This document shows, piece by piece, positions 55,774-64,000 of a DNA stretch of 64,000 nucleotides. Both the position numbers and the translations under genes were made by a program. Each line of letters opens with the position of its first letter. Position 1 is the stretch's first letter. Below the pieces are notes generated by a model, which worked only from the letters and a program-made list of their open reading frames with translations, was not told the DNA's origin and ran no database searches. Source of the DNA: Bradyrhizobium diazoefficiens (GTDB lineage Bacteria > Pseudomonadota > Alphaproteobacteria > Rhizobiales > Xanthobacteraceae); assembly GCF_016616235.1 (NCBI RefSeq), contig NZ_CP067100.1, forward strand, positions 1,237,001-1,301,000, written 5' to 3'.

Positions 55774-55853
55774 CGTCATTGCGAGCGCAGCGAAGCTATC
55801 CAGAGTCTTTCCGCAGAAGCAGTCTGGATTGCTTCGCTGCGCTCGCAATGACG
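55774..55853. repeat. REP-like repeat with perfect 23-bp arms
   Basis: The arms 55774-55796 (CGTCATTGCGAGCGCAGCGA and AGC) and 55831-55853 are exact reverse complements with a 34-bp loop. It ends 13 bp before the GFA gene. Confidence 0.9.
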
Positions 55854-55866
55854 ATGAGGAAGCACC

Positions 55867-56370
55867 ATGACCAAAGCCGCAGCCGCCGCAGGGATCGCCA
55901 CCGGCCAATGCCTGTGCGGCAAGGTCACCTTCGAGATCGACGTGCCAGCACGGTGGGCTTGGCACGATCACTCCGTCAGCAGCCGCCGCGCGCATGGCGC
56001 CGCCTACGCGACCTATGTCGGCAGCTGGAAGAAGCGTTTTCGCATCACTTCCGGCAAGACCGCGCTCACCCGCTACGAGCACAAGGCGACGAAAACCGCG
56101 CGCAGCTTCTGCTCGCATTGCGGCACGCCGATCGCCTATGAGCGCCCGCGCGGGCCGCACATGGTCAACATCCCCCGCGCGCTGTTCAAAGAGCGCACCG
56201 GCCGCCAGCCGCTCTATCACATCGCCATCGAGGAGCTGCAGGAATGGGCCTATACAGGCGAGCCGCTGGTGCCGCTGAAGGGTTTTCCAGGCGTCGTCTG
56301 GCAGCGCTCGAAAAAGAAGAAGCGCGCGGGCGGTGAAGATCCGTTCGAATTGGGTCGGGAGGAGATGTAG
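55867..56370 (+). CDS. GFA-family protein with altered central zinc site
   Basis: A 167-residue member of the glutathione-dependent formaldehyde-activating (GFA/DUF636) family. The N-terminal CxC (ATGQCLCGKVTFEI) and C-terminal CxxC (ARSFCSHCGTPIAYERP) are present. The central block, where family members have a C-x-C-x-x-C pattern, reads WHDHSVSSRRAHGAAYATYV, with no cysteines. Only part of the usual zinc-ligand set is retained. The ATG follows AGGAAGCACC. Function unknown; the usual GFA activity is doubtful here. Confidence 0.82.
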   Translation: MTKAAAAAGIATGQCLCGKVTFEIDVPARWAWHDHSVSSRRAHGAAYATYVGSWKKRFRITSGKTALTRYEHKATKTARSFCSHCGTPIAYERPRGPHMVNIPRALFKERTGRQPLYHIAIEELQEWAYTGEPLVPLKGFPGVVWQRSKKKKRAGGEDPFELGREEM

Positions 56371-56478
56371 CGCTGCGCTCCCGCGCAACGCAGCCATGAC
56401 CGCGCTTCCTTGCGCGCATCCCGTGACTTCGGCCATCATGTCCCTGTCCTTGCGGCAATGTCCGCTCCTGGAGGAAAC

Positions 56479-58140
56479 ATGAAGAACAAGATCACCGGCC
56501 GTTCCGCCTTTCTCGCGCTGCTCAAGGACGAGGGCATCACGCATTTGTTCGGCAATCCCGGCACCACCGAGCTGCCGATCATGCATGCGCTGAAGGACCA
56601 TCCTGACCTCACTTATGTGATGGCGATGCAGGAGAGCCTGGTGGTGGCGATCGCCGACGGCTACAGCCGCGCCTCGGGAAAACTGGTCGCCTGCAATGTC
56701 CATGTCGCGCCCGGCCTCGGCAACGCCATGGGCTCGCTCTACAACGCCCAGTTCACGGGCACGCCGATGATCCTGACCGCCGGCCAGCAGGAGCAGGGCC
56801 ACGGCCTGATGGAGCCGGTGCTCTATGGCCCGCTGGTGCGCATGGCCGAGCCGCTGGTGAAATGGGCGGTCGAGGTGACGCGGCTAGAGGATCTGCCGCG
56901 CATCGTGCGCCGCGCCGCCAAGGTGGCGATGACGCCGCCGACCGGGCCGGTGTTCATCTCACTGCCCGGCGACATTCTCAACAGCGAAGCGGGCATCGAT
57001 CTAGGCCGCTCCACGCGTATCGATGCGCGCACAAGACCGTCGGATGAAGCACTCAGGGCTTTTGCCGCGCGCCTACTGAAGGCCGAACGTCCTGTCGTCG
57101 TCACCATGGATGAGGTGGTCAAGAGCGATGCGCTGAAGGAAGCCGCCGAACTCGCCGAGCTGCTCGGCGCCGCGGCCTACCAGTCCTCGACGCCCTATGG
57201 CGCGCATTTCCTCTCGGAGAGCCCAAGCTTCATGGGCACGCTGGCGCGGGTGCAGAAGGCCGCGCGCGATACATTGGCGTCCTACGATCTGCTGATCGCG
57301 CTCGGCGGCGATCCCTTGCGGATGTCCGTCTACAGCGAGGTCGATGCGCTGCCGGACGGCCTTGCGATCGTACAGATCGGCCTGGCCGACTGGGAAATGG
57401 CCAAGAATTACGGCGCCGAGATCGCGCTGAAGGCGGACGTGAAGGAGACGCTGCGCGCGGTGATCCCGGTGCTGAAGGAGATGGGCGGCGCGGCGCTCGC
57501 AAGCCGCTCCAAGCAGCGCCTTGCCGAGCTTGCGCCGAAGAACTGGAGCGCCCGCCGCGCCGCTTTGGTCGAGCAGATCGGTAAGAGCGCCGGCCGTATG
57601 CCGATCGATCCAGATTTCCTGGTGTTGCAAATGGTCGAGGCGATGCCCGACCACGCGATCCTCGTCGACGAAGGCCTCACCTCCAGCCGCCAGATCACGG
57701 CGCTGCGTCCGCACCGCCACCGCTATGGCTATCACGGCCTTGCCTCGGGCGGTATCGGCTGGGGGCTGCCGGCGTCGGTCGGCGCCAGCATCGCCAATCC
57801 GGATAGCCCGGTCGTGTGCTTCTCCGGCGACGGCAGCGCGATGTATTCGATCCAGTCGCTGTGGACGGCGGCTCACCACAAGCTCCCGCTCAACGTCGTC
57901 ATCGCCAACAATGGCGGCTACCGCATCATCAAGCAGCGCCTGCTCGCGTTTCACGGCGATGACAATTATGTCGGCATGGATTTTGTCGATCCACCGGTGG
58001 ATTTTGCGGGCGTGGCAAAAGCGCTCGGCTGCGAGGCGATCGAGCTCAGCGATCCCCGCGAGCTGAAAGCGGCGCTGTCGTCGGCGTTCGGCCGGCCGGG
58101 GACGAAGCTGATCGAGGTGATGGTGGACGGGAGAGTCTGA
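56479..58140 (+). CDS. Thiamine-diphosphate enzyme (benzoylformate decarboxylase/acetolactate synthase-like)
   Basis: A 553-residue enzyme of the ThDP-dependent 2-keto-acid decarboxylase/synthase family. Residues 1-170 contain FGNPGTTELPIMHALKDHPD and the ThDP-activating Glu52 (MAMQESLVVAIADG). The ThDP-binding motif GDGSAMYSIQSLWTAAHHKL with VVIANNGGYRI is in the C-terminal domain. The pattern is closest to benzoylformate decarboxylases (MdlC type), but acetolactate-type chemistry cannot be excluded. The ATG follows GAGGAAAC; the open frame upstream is not used. Convergent with the LLM monooxygenase gene. Confidence 0.9.
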   Translation: MKNKITGRSAFLALLKDEGITHLFGNPGTTELPIMHALKDHPDLTYVMAMQESLVVAIADGYSRASGKLVACNVHVAPGLGNAMGSLYNAQFTGTPMILTAGQQEQGHGLMEPVLYGPLVRMAEPLVKWAVEVTRLEDLPRIVRRAAKVAMTPPTGPVFISLPGDILNSEAGIDLGRSTRIDARTRPSDEALRAFAARLLKAERPVVVTMDEVVKSDALKEAAELAELLGAAAYQSSTPYGAHFLSESPSFMGTLARVQKAARDTLASYDLLIALGGDPLRMSVYSEVDALPDGLAIVQIGLADWEMAKNYGAEIALKADVKETLRAVIPVLKEMGGAALASRSKQRLAELAPKNWSARRAALVEQIGKSAGRMPIDPDFLVLQMVEAMPDHAILVDEGLTSSRQITALRPHRHRYGYHGLASGGIGWGLPASVGASIANPDSPVVCFSGDGSAMYSIQSLWTAAHHKLPLNVVIANNGGYRIIKQRLLAFHGDDNYVGMDFVDPPVDFAGVAKALGCEAIELSDPRELKAALSSAFGRPGTKLIEVMVDGRV

Positions 58141-58167
58141 GACGCGATCGAGTCTCCGCACGCGCGG

Positions 58168-58269
58168 TGTCATCCCCCGGCTTCGACCGGGCGATCCAGT
58201 ATCCAGAGACGGCTGCTATCTACGGGAAAGCCGCGGCGTACTGGATTCCCCGCTTCGCGGGGAATGACA
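58168..58269. repeat. REP-like repeat (GTCATCCC...GGGAATGACA), uninterrupted copy
   Basis: It begins TGTCATCCCCCGGCTTCGAC and ends GCGGGGAATGACAG. It contains CCAGTATCC and CGGCGTACTGG near the middle. It lies between convergent genes and is the intact relative of the repeat split by the IS30 element. Confidence 0.8.
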
Positions 58270-58286
58270 GCGAGCGCTAAGGAGCG

Positions 58287-59666
58287 CTACCCCTTCTTCC
58301 CCACCCGATATCCCGCCGCCGGATGTGGCGCGTCGAGCCGAGCGCGACCCGTGCCAAACAGCTTCTCCCGCAGCGAGCCCTGTGCGTATTCCGCCTTGTA
58401 CCGCCCGCGCTTGGTCAGCTGCGGCACCAGCATATCGGCGATGTCCTCGAAATCGCCGGGCGAGATCGCAAACGCAATGTTGAGGCCGTCGACATCCGTC
58501 TTCTCGAACCAATCCTCGATCTTGTCTGCGACGCTTTCCGGCGTGCCGACCACGACCGGGCCGGCGCCGCCGATGCCGACATGCTCGATGACGTCGCGCA
58601 CGGTCCAGACGCGATCGGGGTCGCCGCGCGTGACGTTGTCGAGCGCGCTGCGGCCGGCATCGTTCTGGACGTGGCGGACCTGCTGGTCGAGTTCATAGCC
58701 GGAGAAGTCGATGCCGGTCCATCCCGACATCAGGGCCAGCGCGCCTTCCGGGTTGATGTGCGACCGATAGTCGGCGTATTTCTCTTTCGCTTCAGTCTCG
58801 GTATTGCCGAGGATGATTGTCATCATCGAGAACATCAGGATCTCGGCAGGGTTGCGGCCGAGCGCAGCGGCCTCTTGCCGGATCGCGGCAACGCGCGGCG
58901 CGATGATCTTGGCCGATGGCCCCGACATGAACACGCATTCGGCGTGCTTGGCCGCGAATTGCCGGCCGCGCGGCGAGGTGCCGGCCTGGTAGAGCACGGG
59001 CGTGCGCTGCGGCGACGGCTCGCTGAGATGAATGGTATTGTTGATGCGGTAGTTCGCGCTTTCGTGGTTGATGCGATGCACTTTTGAGGGATCGGTGAAG
59101 ATGCCGCGCTTGCGGTCCCGCAGCACGGCGTCGTCCTCCCAGCTTCCCTCCCAGAGTTTGTAGACGACCTCCATATATTCATCCGCAATGTCGTAGCGGT
59201 CGTCGTGCCCGGTCTGCCTGTCCTTGCCGGCGCCGCGCGCGGCGCTGTCGAGATAGCCGGTGACGACGTTCCAACCGATCCGGCCCTCGGTGAGATGATC
59301 GAGCGTCGACATCCGCCGCGCGAACGGGTAGGGCGGCTCGAACGACAGATTGCTGGTGACGCCGAAACCGAGATTTTGCGTCACCGCCGCCATCGCCGAG
59401 AGCAGCAGCAGCGGCTCGTTCGACGGCGTTTGTGCTGCATTGCGCAAGGCTGCGTCAGGACTGTTGCCATAGACGTCATAGACGCCGAGCACGTCGGCGA
59501 GGAACAGCCCGTCGAAACGGCCGCGCTCGAGCGTTTTGGCGAGGTCGATCCAGTAGGGCAGGCGGTTATAGTCAGCGGTGCGGTCGCGCGGATGGGTCCA
59601 CAGGCCCGGTGATTGGTGTGCGACGCAGTTCATCGCAAAGGCGTTGAGCCTGATCTGTTTGGCCAT
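58287..59666 (-). CDS. LLM-class flavin-dependent monooxygenase (NtaA/SnaA/DszA family)
   Basis: A 459-residue bacterial luciferase-like FMNH2-dependent monooxygenase. The N-terminus is QIRLNAFAMNCVAHQSPGLW followed by RFDGLFLADVLGVYDVYGNS. Also visible are HLTEGRIGWNVVTGYLDSAA, ARGAGKDRQTGHDDRYDIAD and PVLYQAGTSPRGRQFAAKHA, all NtaA/SnaA/DszA family motifs. Members oxidise nitrilotriacetate, sulfur or other compounds and need a separate flavin reductase, which is not nearby. The ATG at 59666 follows GGGGACG. Divergent from the M20 peptidase gene. Confidence 0.93.
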   Translation of the reverse strand: MAKQIRLNAFAMNCVAHQSPGLWTHPRDRTADYNRLPYWIDLAKTLERGRFDGLFLADVLGVYDVYGNSPDAALRNAAQTPSNEPLLLLSAMAAVTQNLGFGVTSNLSFEPPYPFARRMSTLDHLTEGRIGWNVVTGYLDSAARGAGKDRQTGHDDRYDIADEYMEVVYKLWEGSWEDDAVLRDRKRGIFTDPSKVHRINHESANYRINNTIHLSEPSPQRTPVLYQAGTSPRGRQFAAKHAECVFMSGPSAKIIAPRVAAIRQEAAALGRNPAEILMFSMMTIILGNTETEAKEKYADYRSHINPEGALALMSGWTGIDFSGYELDQQVRHVQNDAGRSALDNVTRGDPDRVWTVRDVIEHVGIGGAGPVVVGTPESVADKIEDWFEKTDVDGLNIAFAISPGDFEDIADMLVPQLTKRGRYKAEYAQGSLREKLFGTGRARLDAPHPAAGYRVGKKG

Positions 59667-59907
59667 GATCGTCCCCGGCGCTCTGTACTGAGCGCTCTTC
59701 GAATGATAGATGTGCGCCCCAACCTGGCGAAGTTCTTGCATATGCTTCGATGTTGGCAAGGCCAAAATCAGCGGCGCAGCCTCGCTTGGCAAGGCAATCT
59801 CAAGAGAGCAAGAACGAAATCCACCAAGAGCTAACCAAATCCCCGCCTCTTCGACGGCCAGTGTAGCCCGCCAGGTTCGCCTCGTCGAAACCTTGAAAAC
59901 GAAAGCA

Positions 59908-61293
59908 ATGACCAGAGCCGACGCCATCGCCCGCGCCCGGGACGACTTCAAATCCGGCGCCTTCCTCGCCGAGCTCGACCGCCGCGTCGGCTTCAAGACC
60001 GAGAGCCAGAATGCCTCGCGTGGCCCCGAACTGCGCGCCTATCTGGAACAGGAGATGATGCCTTCTTTCGCCGCGCTCGACTTTACGAGCCGCCTGGTCG
60101 AATCTCCGAGCGGCAAAGCGCCGTTCCTGTTCGCCGAGCATCACGAGAGCGCAACGGCGCCGACCGTGCTGATCTACGGCCACGGCGACGTCGTCGACGG
60201 CATGGAAGGCGAGTGGCGCGAGGGGCGCGATCCCTGGCGCACGACGGTTGCGGGTGCGCGGCTCTACGGCCGCGGCACCGCCGACAACAAGGGCCAACAC
60301 AGCATCAACATGGCGGCGCTGCGCGCAGTGCGCGAGGCTCGCGGCGGCAAGCTCGGCTTCAACGCCAAATTCATCGTCGAGATGGGCGAGGAGATCGGCT
60401 CGCCTGATTTAGGCAAAGTCTGCGACCTCAACCGCGAGACGCTCAAGGCCGACCTGTTCATGGCCTCCGACGGGCCGCGCCTGTCGGCCGACCGCCCCAC
60501 GCTGTTCCTGGGATGCCGCGGCGGCATCCGCATTCATCTCGACGTGAATTTGCGCGACGGCGGGCATCATTCCGGCAATTGGGGCGGTGTGCTCGCCAAC
60601 CCCGCGACCATCCTGGTCAACGCGATCTCCTCGCTGGTCGACGGCCACGGCCGTCTCCAGCTCGACGCCCTGAAGCCGCCACGGCTCACCAACCAGATCC
60701 GCTCCTATCTCGCCGACGTGCAGGTGATCCCGACAGAGGACGAGCCGGCGCTGGCGGAAAACTGGGGTGAGGAGGGTCTGTCGGCGGCCGAGCGGCTCTA
60801 CGCTTGGAACACGCTCGAAGTGCTGGCGATGTCGTCGGGCAATATCGAGAAGCCTGCCAACGCCATTCCCGGCCATGCCAGTGCCGTACTGCAGCTGCGT
60901 TTCGTGGTGGGCACGAAGATTGATGGCCTGATCGAGGCCGTCCGCGCTCATCTGGTTCAGAAGGGCTTTCCGATGGTCGAGGTGCGGGCGGCGCAGAGCT
61001 TTGCCGCCTCGCGCACCGATTTTGACAGCCCCTGGATCAAATGGGCGGCGGATTCGGTGCAAGAGACCACCGGCAAGGCGCCGGCGGTGCTGCCGAATTT
61101 CGGCGGCTCGCTGCCCAATGACGTGTTTTCCGAGATTCTCGGCCTGCCGACGATCTGGGTCCCGCACTCCTATCCCGGCTGCTCCCAGCATGCGCCCAAT
61201 GAGCACATCCTGCTGCCGTTGACCGAAGAGGCCTTGACGGTGATGGCCGGGCTGTTCTGGGATCTCGGGGAATTGCCAGGACCGCTGAGCTGA
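59908..61293 (+). CDS. M20-family metallopeptidase
   Basis: A 461-residue co-catalytic zinc peptidase/deacylase. Metal ligands: His92 and Asp94 (YGHGDVVDG), Asp126 (GRGTADNKGQ), Glu161-Glu162 (EMGEEIGSPDL) and the C-terminal PHSYPGCSQHAPNEHI. The insert (dimerisation) domain lies between about residues 200 and 330. Members act on dipeptides, N-acyl amino acids or related amides. The ATG at 59908 (MTRADAIAR) has no strong ribosome site; the open frame upstream looks non-coding. It lies 99 bp before the amino-acid ABC importer genes on the same strand, so it could supply amino acids from peptides. Confidence 0.9.
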   Translation: MTRADAIARARDDFKSGAFLAELDRRVGFKTESQNASRGPELRAYLEQEMMPSFAALDFTSRLVESPSGKAPFLFAEHHESATAPTVLIYGHGDVVDGMEGEWREGRDPWRTTVAGARLYGRGTADNKGQHSINMAALRAVREARGGKLGFNAKFIVEMGEEIGSPDLGKVCDLNRETLKADLFMASDGPRLSADRPTLFLGCRGGIRIHLDVNLRDGGHHSGNWGGVLANPATILVNAISSLVDGHGRLQLDALKPPRLTNQIRSYLADVQVIPTEDEPALAENWGEEGLSAAERLYAWNTLEVLAMSSGNIEKPANAIPGHASAVLQLRFVVGTKIDGLIEAVRAHLVQKGFPMVEVRAAQSFAASRTDFDSPWIKWAADSVQETTGKAPAVLPNFGGSLPNDVFSEILGLPTIWVPHSYPGCSQHAPNEHILLPLTEEALTVMAGLFWDLGELPGPLS

Positions 61294-61392
61294 GCGGTTA
61301 ACCTGAGCCTCCGGTCCAGCCAAAAGTCACATTCAAATCCGGCGCGATTTGTGCTTGCATCCCGCCCGCATCATCCTGAAAGGGGATAAAAA

Positions 61393-62304
61393 GTGAGACA
61401 TTTCCGTAGCATTGGGCTCGCGCTCGCCGCGACCTTCGCCGTCAGCCAGGCCGGGGCCCAGGAGCTGACCGGCACGCTGAAGAACATCAAGGACACCGGC
61501 GCCATCACGCTCGGCTTCCGCGACTCCTCGATTCCGTTCTCCTATCTCGACGACAACCAGAAGCCCATCGGGTTCGCGATGGACATCTGCTACAAGATCG
61601 TCGACGCGGTGAAGAAGGAGCTCAAGCTCGACAAGCTCGAGGTCAAGCTCAACCCGGTGACGTCGGCGACCCGCATCCCGCTGATGGCCAACGGCACCAT
61701 CGACCTCGAATGCGGCTCGACCACCAACAACGCCGAGCGCCAGAAGCAGGTCGCCTTCACCAACACTCACTACCTGACGGCCAGCCGCTACGTCTTCAAG
61801 AAATCGAGCGGACTGAAGTCGATCGATGACCTCAAGGGTAAGACGGTGGTCTCCACCGCCGGCACCACCAACATCAAGCAGCTTACCGAAGCCAATGTCG
61901 CCAAAGGCCTTGGCGCCAACATCATTCCGGCCAAGGACCACGCCGAAGCCTTCCTGATGGTCGAGACCGACCGCGCAGTGGCCTTCGTCATGGACGACGT
62001 TCTGCTCGCGAGCCTCGTCGCCGGTTCGAAGTCGCCGGATGACTACGTCATCTCCAAGGATGCGTTCTCCAAGCCCGAGCCCTACGGCATCATGCTGCGC
62101 AAGGACGACGCGCCGTTCAAGAAGGTGGTCGATGCGGCGACCGCCGCACTCTACACCTCCGGCGAGGGCGAGAAGATCTACAACAAGTGGTTCACACAGA
62201 AGATCCCACCGAAGGGCCTCAACCTCAACACGCCGATCTCGCCCGAATTGAAGCACGAGTTCGCAAAACCTTCGGACTCGCCGAACCCGGACGACTATAA
62301 GTAG
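61393..62304 (+). CDS. gltI: Glutamate/aspartate-type ABC transporter substrate-binding protein
   Basis: A 303-residue periplasmic binding protein with a signal peptide (GLALAATFAVSQAGAQ). The domain begins LTGTLKNIKDTGAITLGFRD with SSIPFSYLDDNQKPIGFAMD. The pattern and length fit the GltI/AatJ subgroup for glutamate or aspartate, with DLECGSTTNNAERQKQVAF matching the ligand-binding region. The start is GTG 61393 after AAAGGGGATAAAAA. A hairpin separates it from the permease genes. The gltI name is by similarity in family, not by proven substrate. Confidence 0.9.
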   Translation: MRHFRSIGLALAATFAVSQAGAQELTGTLKNIKDTGAITLGFRDSSIPFSYLDDNQKPIGFAMDICYKIVDAVKKELKLDKLEVKLNPVTSATRIPLMANGTIDLECGSTTNNAERQKQVAFTNTHYLTASRYVFKKSSGLKSIDDLKGKTVVSTAGTTNIKQLTEANVAKGLGANIIPAKDHAEAFLMVETDRAVAFVMDDVLLASLVAGSKSPDDYVISKDAFSKPEPYGIMLRKDDAPFKKVVDAATAALYTSGEGEKIYNKWFTQKIPPKGLNLNTPISPELKHEFAKPSDSPNPDDYK

Positions 62305-62333
62305 GCTATAACCTCGATCTTTCGATCGGGATC

Positions 62334-62370
62334 ATGTCCGGCCACTCTTGACACCAGGGTGGCCGGACAT
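62334..62370 (+). terminator. Stem-loop between the binding protein and permease genes
   Basis: ATGTCCGGCCAC (62334-62345) pairs perfectly over 12 bp with GTGGCCGGACAT (62359-62370), with a 13-nt loop. Only TTT/TTG follows, so it is a weak terminator or an mRNA-stabilising stem. Such stems often give more binding protein than permease. Confidence 0.7.
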
Positions 62371-62420
62371 TTGCATAGGCGCCGGGACATCCATAGCTGG
62401 CGCGTTCGCGCGGGGGACAC

Positions 62421-63152
62421 GTGAACTACAACTGGAACTGGGGAATCTTTTTCCAGCCGAACCCGATGGGGACCGGCACCTATCTCGACATGTTGCTGTC
62501 GGGACTGGTGCTGACCCTCAAGACCGGGGCGCTGGCTTGGATCATCGCGCTGATCACGGGTTCGATCGTCGGCGTGATGCGGACGCTGCCGTCGAAGGGC
62601 GCAAACTGGTTCGGCTTTGCCTATGTCGAATTTTTCCGCAACATGCCGCTGCTCGTGCAGCTCTTTCTGTGGTTCTTCGTATTGCCGGAACTGCTGCCGA
62701 AAGCCGCCGGCACCTGGCTGAAGCAGCTGCCAAACGCGCCGTTCTGGACGGCGGCGATCGGCATCGGGTTCTTCATGTCGGCCCGTGTCGCCGTGCAGTT
62801 GCAGGCTGGCATCGGATCGCTGCCGCGTGGGCAAAAGATGGCCGCAACCGCGCTGGGGCTGACGACCGTGCAGGGTTATCGCTACGTGCTGCTGCCGATG
62901 GCGTTCCGCATCATCCTGCCGCCGTTGACGTCCGAGTTTCTCAACACCATCAAGAACACGGCGGTCGCCATCACCATCGGCCTGCTCGAGCTGACCGGCC
63001 AGGCCCGCTCGATGCAGGAATTCTCGTTCCAGGTGTTCGAAGCCTTCACGGCCGCGACCGTCCTCTATCTCCTCGTCAACGCCGTCGTCGTGACCGCAAT
63101 GCGCTTCCTCGAGCGCTGGGTCGCGATCCCCGGCTACATCACGGGGAAATAG
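62421..63152 (+). CDS. gltJ: Amino-acid ABC transporter permease 1 (GltJ type)
   Basis: A 243-residue inner-membrane permease. Helices include LDMLLSGLVLTLKTGALAW and YVEFFRNMPLLVQLFLWFF (the conserved FFRN-MPLL motif of HisMQ-type permeases). The EAA-like loop is AATALGLTTVQGYRYVLLPM. It starts at GTG 62421 shortly after GGGGGACAC. The next permease gene starts four bases after its stop, so the two are coupled. Confidence 0.92.
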   Translation: MNYNWNWGIFFQPNPMGTGTYLDMLLSGLVLTLKTGALAWIIALITGSIVGVMRTLPSKGANWFGFAYVEFFRNMPLLVQLFLWFFVLPELLPKAAGTWLKQLPNAPFWTAAIGIGFFMSARVAVQLQAGIGSLPRGQKMAATALGLTTVQGYRYVLLPMAFRIILPPLTSEFLNTIKNTAVAITIGLLELTGQARSMQEFSFQVFEAFTAATVLYLLVNAVVVTAMRFLERWVAIPGYITGK

Positions 63153-63156
63153 CGCC

Positions 63157-63849
63157 ATGTTCGGCAATCTCGATTTCGACGTTATCCGCCGCGCGCTGCC
63201 CTATCTGTTCTACGAGGGCATGACGTTCACGCTGATGCTGACGGCGCTCGCCGCGCTCGGCGGTCTGATCTTCGGCACGGCGATTGCTCTGATGCGGCTG
63301 TCCGGCTTCAAGATCCTTGGCCGCATCGCCGGCATCTATGTCGACTTCATGCGCTCGCTGCCGCTGGTGCTGGTGATCTTCTGGTTCTACTTTCTGGTGC
63401 CCTATATCGGGCAGTGGCTGACCGGTGCCTCGCGCCCGATCAGCGTTGGCGCATTTGCATCCTCGCTCATCACCTTCATCATGTTCGAGGCGGCCTACTT
63501 CTCCGAGATCATGCGCGCCGGCATTCAGTCGATCTCGCGTGGCCAGCCCGCCGCCGCCAATGCGCTGGGCCTGACTTACGCCCAGACCATGCGTTACGTC
63601 GTGTTGCCGCAGGCCTTCCGCAACATGCTGCCGGTGCTGATCACGCAGACCATCGTGCTGTTCCAGGACACCTCGCTGGTCTACGTTCTGTCAATCACCG
63701 ACTTCTTGGGCGCGGCGAGCAAGGTCGCGCAGCGCGACGGCCGTCTGGTCGAGATGTATCTGTTCGCCGCGGTCGTCTATTTCACCATTTCCTGTGTCGC
63801 GTCCTTCGGCGTGCGTCGCCTCCAGGCGCGCATCGCCATCATTCGCTAG
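63157..63849 (+). CDS. gltK: Amino-acid ABC transporter permease 2 (GltK type)
   Basis: A 230-residue inner-membrane permease. It has FTLMLTALAALGGLIFGTAI, YVDFMRSLPLVLVIFWFYFL, and the EAA loop AANALGLTYAQTMRYVVLPQ. It partners GltJ in the channel for glutamate/aspartate. The ATPase gene follows 12 bp later. Confidence 0.92.
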   Translation: MFGNLDFDVIRRALPYLFYEGMTFTLMLTALAALGGLIFGTAIALMRLSGFKILGRIAGIYVDFMRSLPLVLVIFWFYFLVPYIGQWLTGASRPISVGAFASSLITFIMFEAAYFSEIMRAGIQSISRGQPAAANALGLTYAQTMRYVVLPQAFRNMLPVLITQTIVLFQDTSLVYVLSITDFLGAASKVAQRDGRLVEMYLFAAVVYFTISCVASFGVRRLQARIAIIR

Positions 63850-63861
63850 GTCTTGCCGCCC

Positions 63862-64000
63862 ATGATCGAAATCAGCCACGTCAACAAATGGTACACTCCG
63901 AGCTTCCAGGTGCTGACGGATTGCACCACCAGCGTCACCAAGGGTGAGGTCGTGGTGGTCTGCGGCCCCTCGGGCTCAGGCAAGTCGACGCTGATCAAAT
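63862..64000 (+). CDS. gltL: Amino-acid ABC transporter ATP-binding protein (GltL type), partial
   Basis: Only the first 46 residues are in the window (MIEISHVNKWYTPSFQVLTD and on). The Walker A motif GPSGSGKST is complete. It is the ATPase of the importer, cut off by the right edge of the window. Confidence 0.9.
   Translation, partial: MIEISHVNKWYTPSFQVLTDCTTSVTKGEVVVVCGPSGSGKSTLIK

Overview
The window looks like a chromosome segment of a Bradyrhizobium-type alphaproteobacterium. Reasons: high-GC coding sequence throughout; an RpoH-type promoter and a ROSE-like RNA thermometer ahead of a small heat-shock protein; a CpdR-type response regulator beside a tRNA-Val; an mmgR/suhB (alpha-r8)-like sRNA; a phasin; a large adenylate cyclase-TPR protein; and many interspersed palindromic (REP-like) repeats between genes. 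No rRNA, CRISPR array, prophage or replication origin was seen. The genus is an inference from style and content, not from a database search.

Layout. 0-4 kb: an HxlR regulator divergent from a carboxymuconolactone-decarboxylase-like gene with twin operators between them, arabinose-5-phosphate isomerase (KDO/LPS pathway) and a large outer-membrane beta-barrel protein. 4.2-5.7 kb: a complete IS30-family element with 26-bp terminal inverted repeats and a 3-bp target duplication, inserted in a REP-like repeat. 5.8-12.2 kb: glutamate synthase (gltB, gltD). 12.6-25.7 kb: a secreted Pro-rich protein, two alpha/beta hydrolases, the heat-shock gene, a large membrane-anchored di-heme cytochrome, adenylate cyclase, LysE and TauE/SafE transporters, a LysR regulator, a Bug-type binding protein and a histidinol-phosphatase/IMPase. 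26-28 kb: the sRNA, N-formylglutamate amidohydrolase, cpdR and tRNA-Val(GAC). 28.2-34.4 kb: two small conserved genes, then a sugar ABC importer without its own ATPase, a GntR/FCD regulator and a divergent sulfatase. 34.6-41.3 kb: RidA-like, enolase-superfamily, phasin, small hypothetical genes, a Crp/Fnr regulator, a LivK-type pseudogene, an alpha/beta-hydrolase that lacks its nucleophile, AlkB and a 51-residue membrane protein. 41.3-48.1 kb: a DUF4173 membrane protein with an OmpR/CreBC-type two-component system, a membrane-anchored GH3 enzyme and a Mn-catalase fused to a DUF892 ferritin-like domain. 48.8-61.3 kb: a catabolic-looking region (two tandem amidohydrolases, a Rieske protein, a zinc-ribbon protein, SDR, aldehyde dehydrogenase, old yellow enzyme, GFA-like protein, ThDP enzyme, LLM flavin monooxygenase, M20 peptidase). 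61.4-64 kb: a glutamate/aspartate-type ABC importer whose ATPase gene runs off the right edge.

How the genes may work together. The clearest functional units are gltBD (ammonia assimilation), the ABC importer-GntR-sulfatase locus (uptake and desulfation of an unknown substrate), the DUF4173-response regulator-kinase operon, the amidohydrolase-amidohydrolase-Rieske run, and the gltIJKL-type importer. Most of the rest are single genes separated by repeats. The least-explained items are the large cytochrome with an unrecognised N-terminal region, the DUF4173 signalling operon, the Mn-catalase/DUF892 fusion and the sulfatase locus. Nothing here is clearly a defence or mobile-cargo system.
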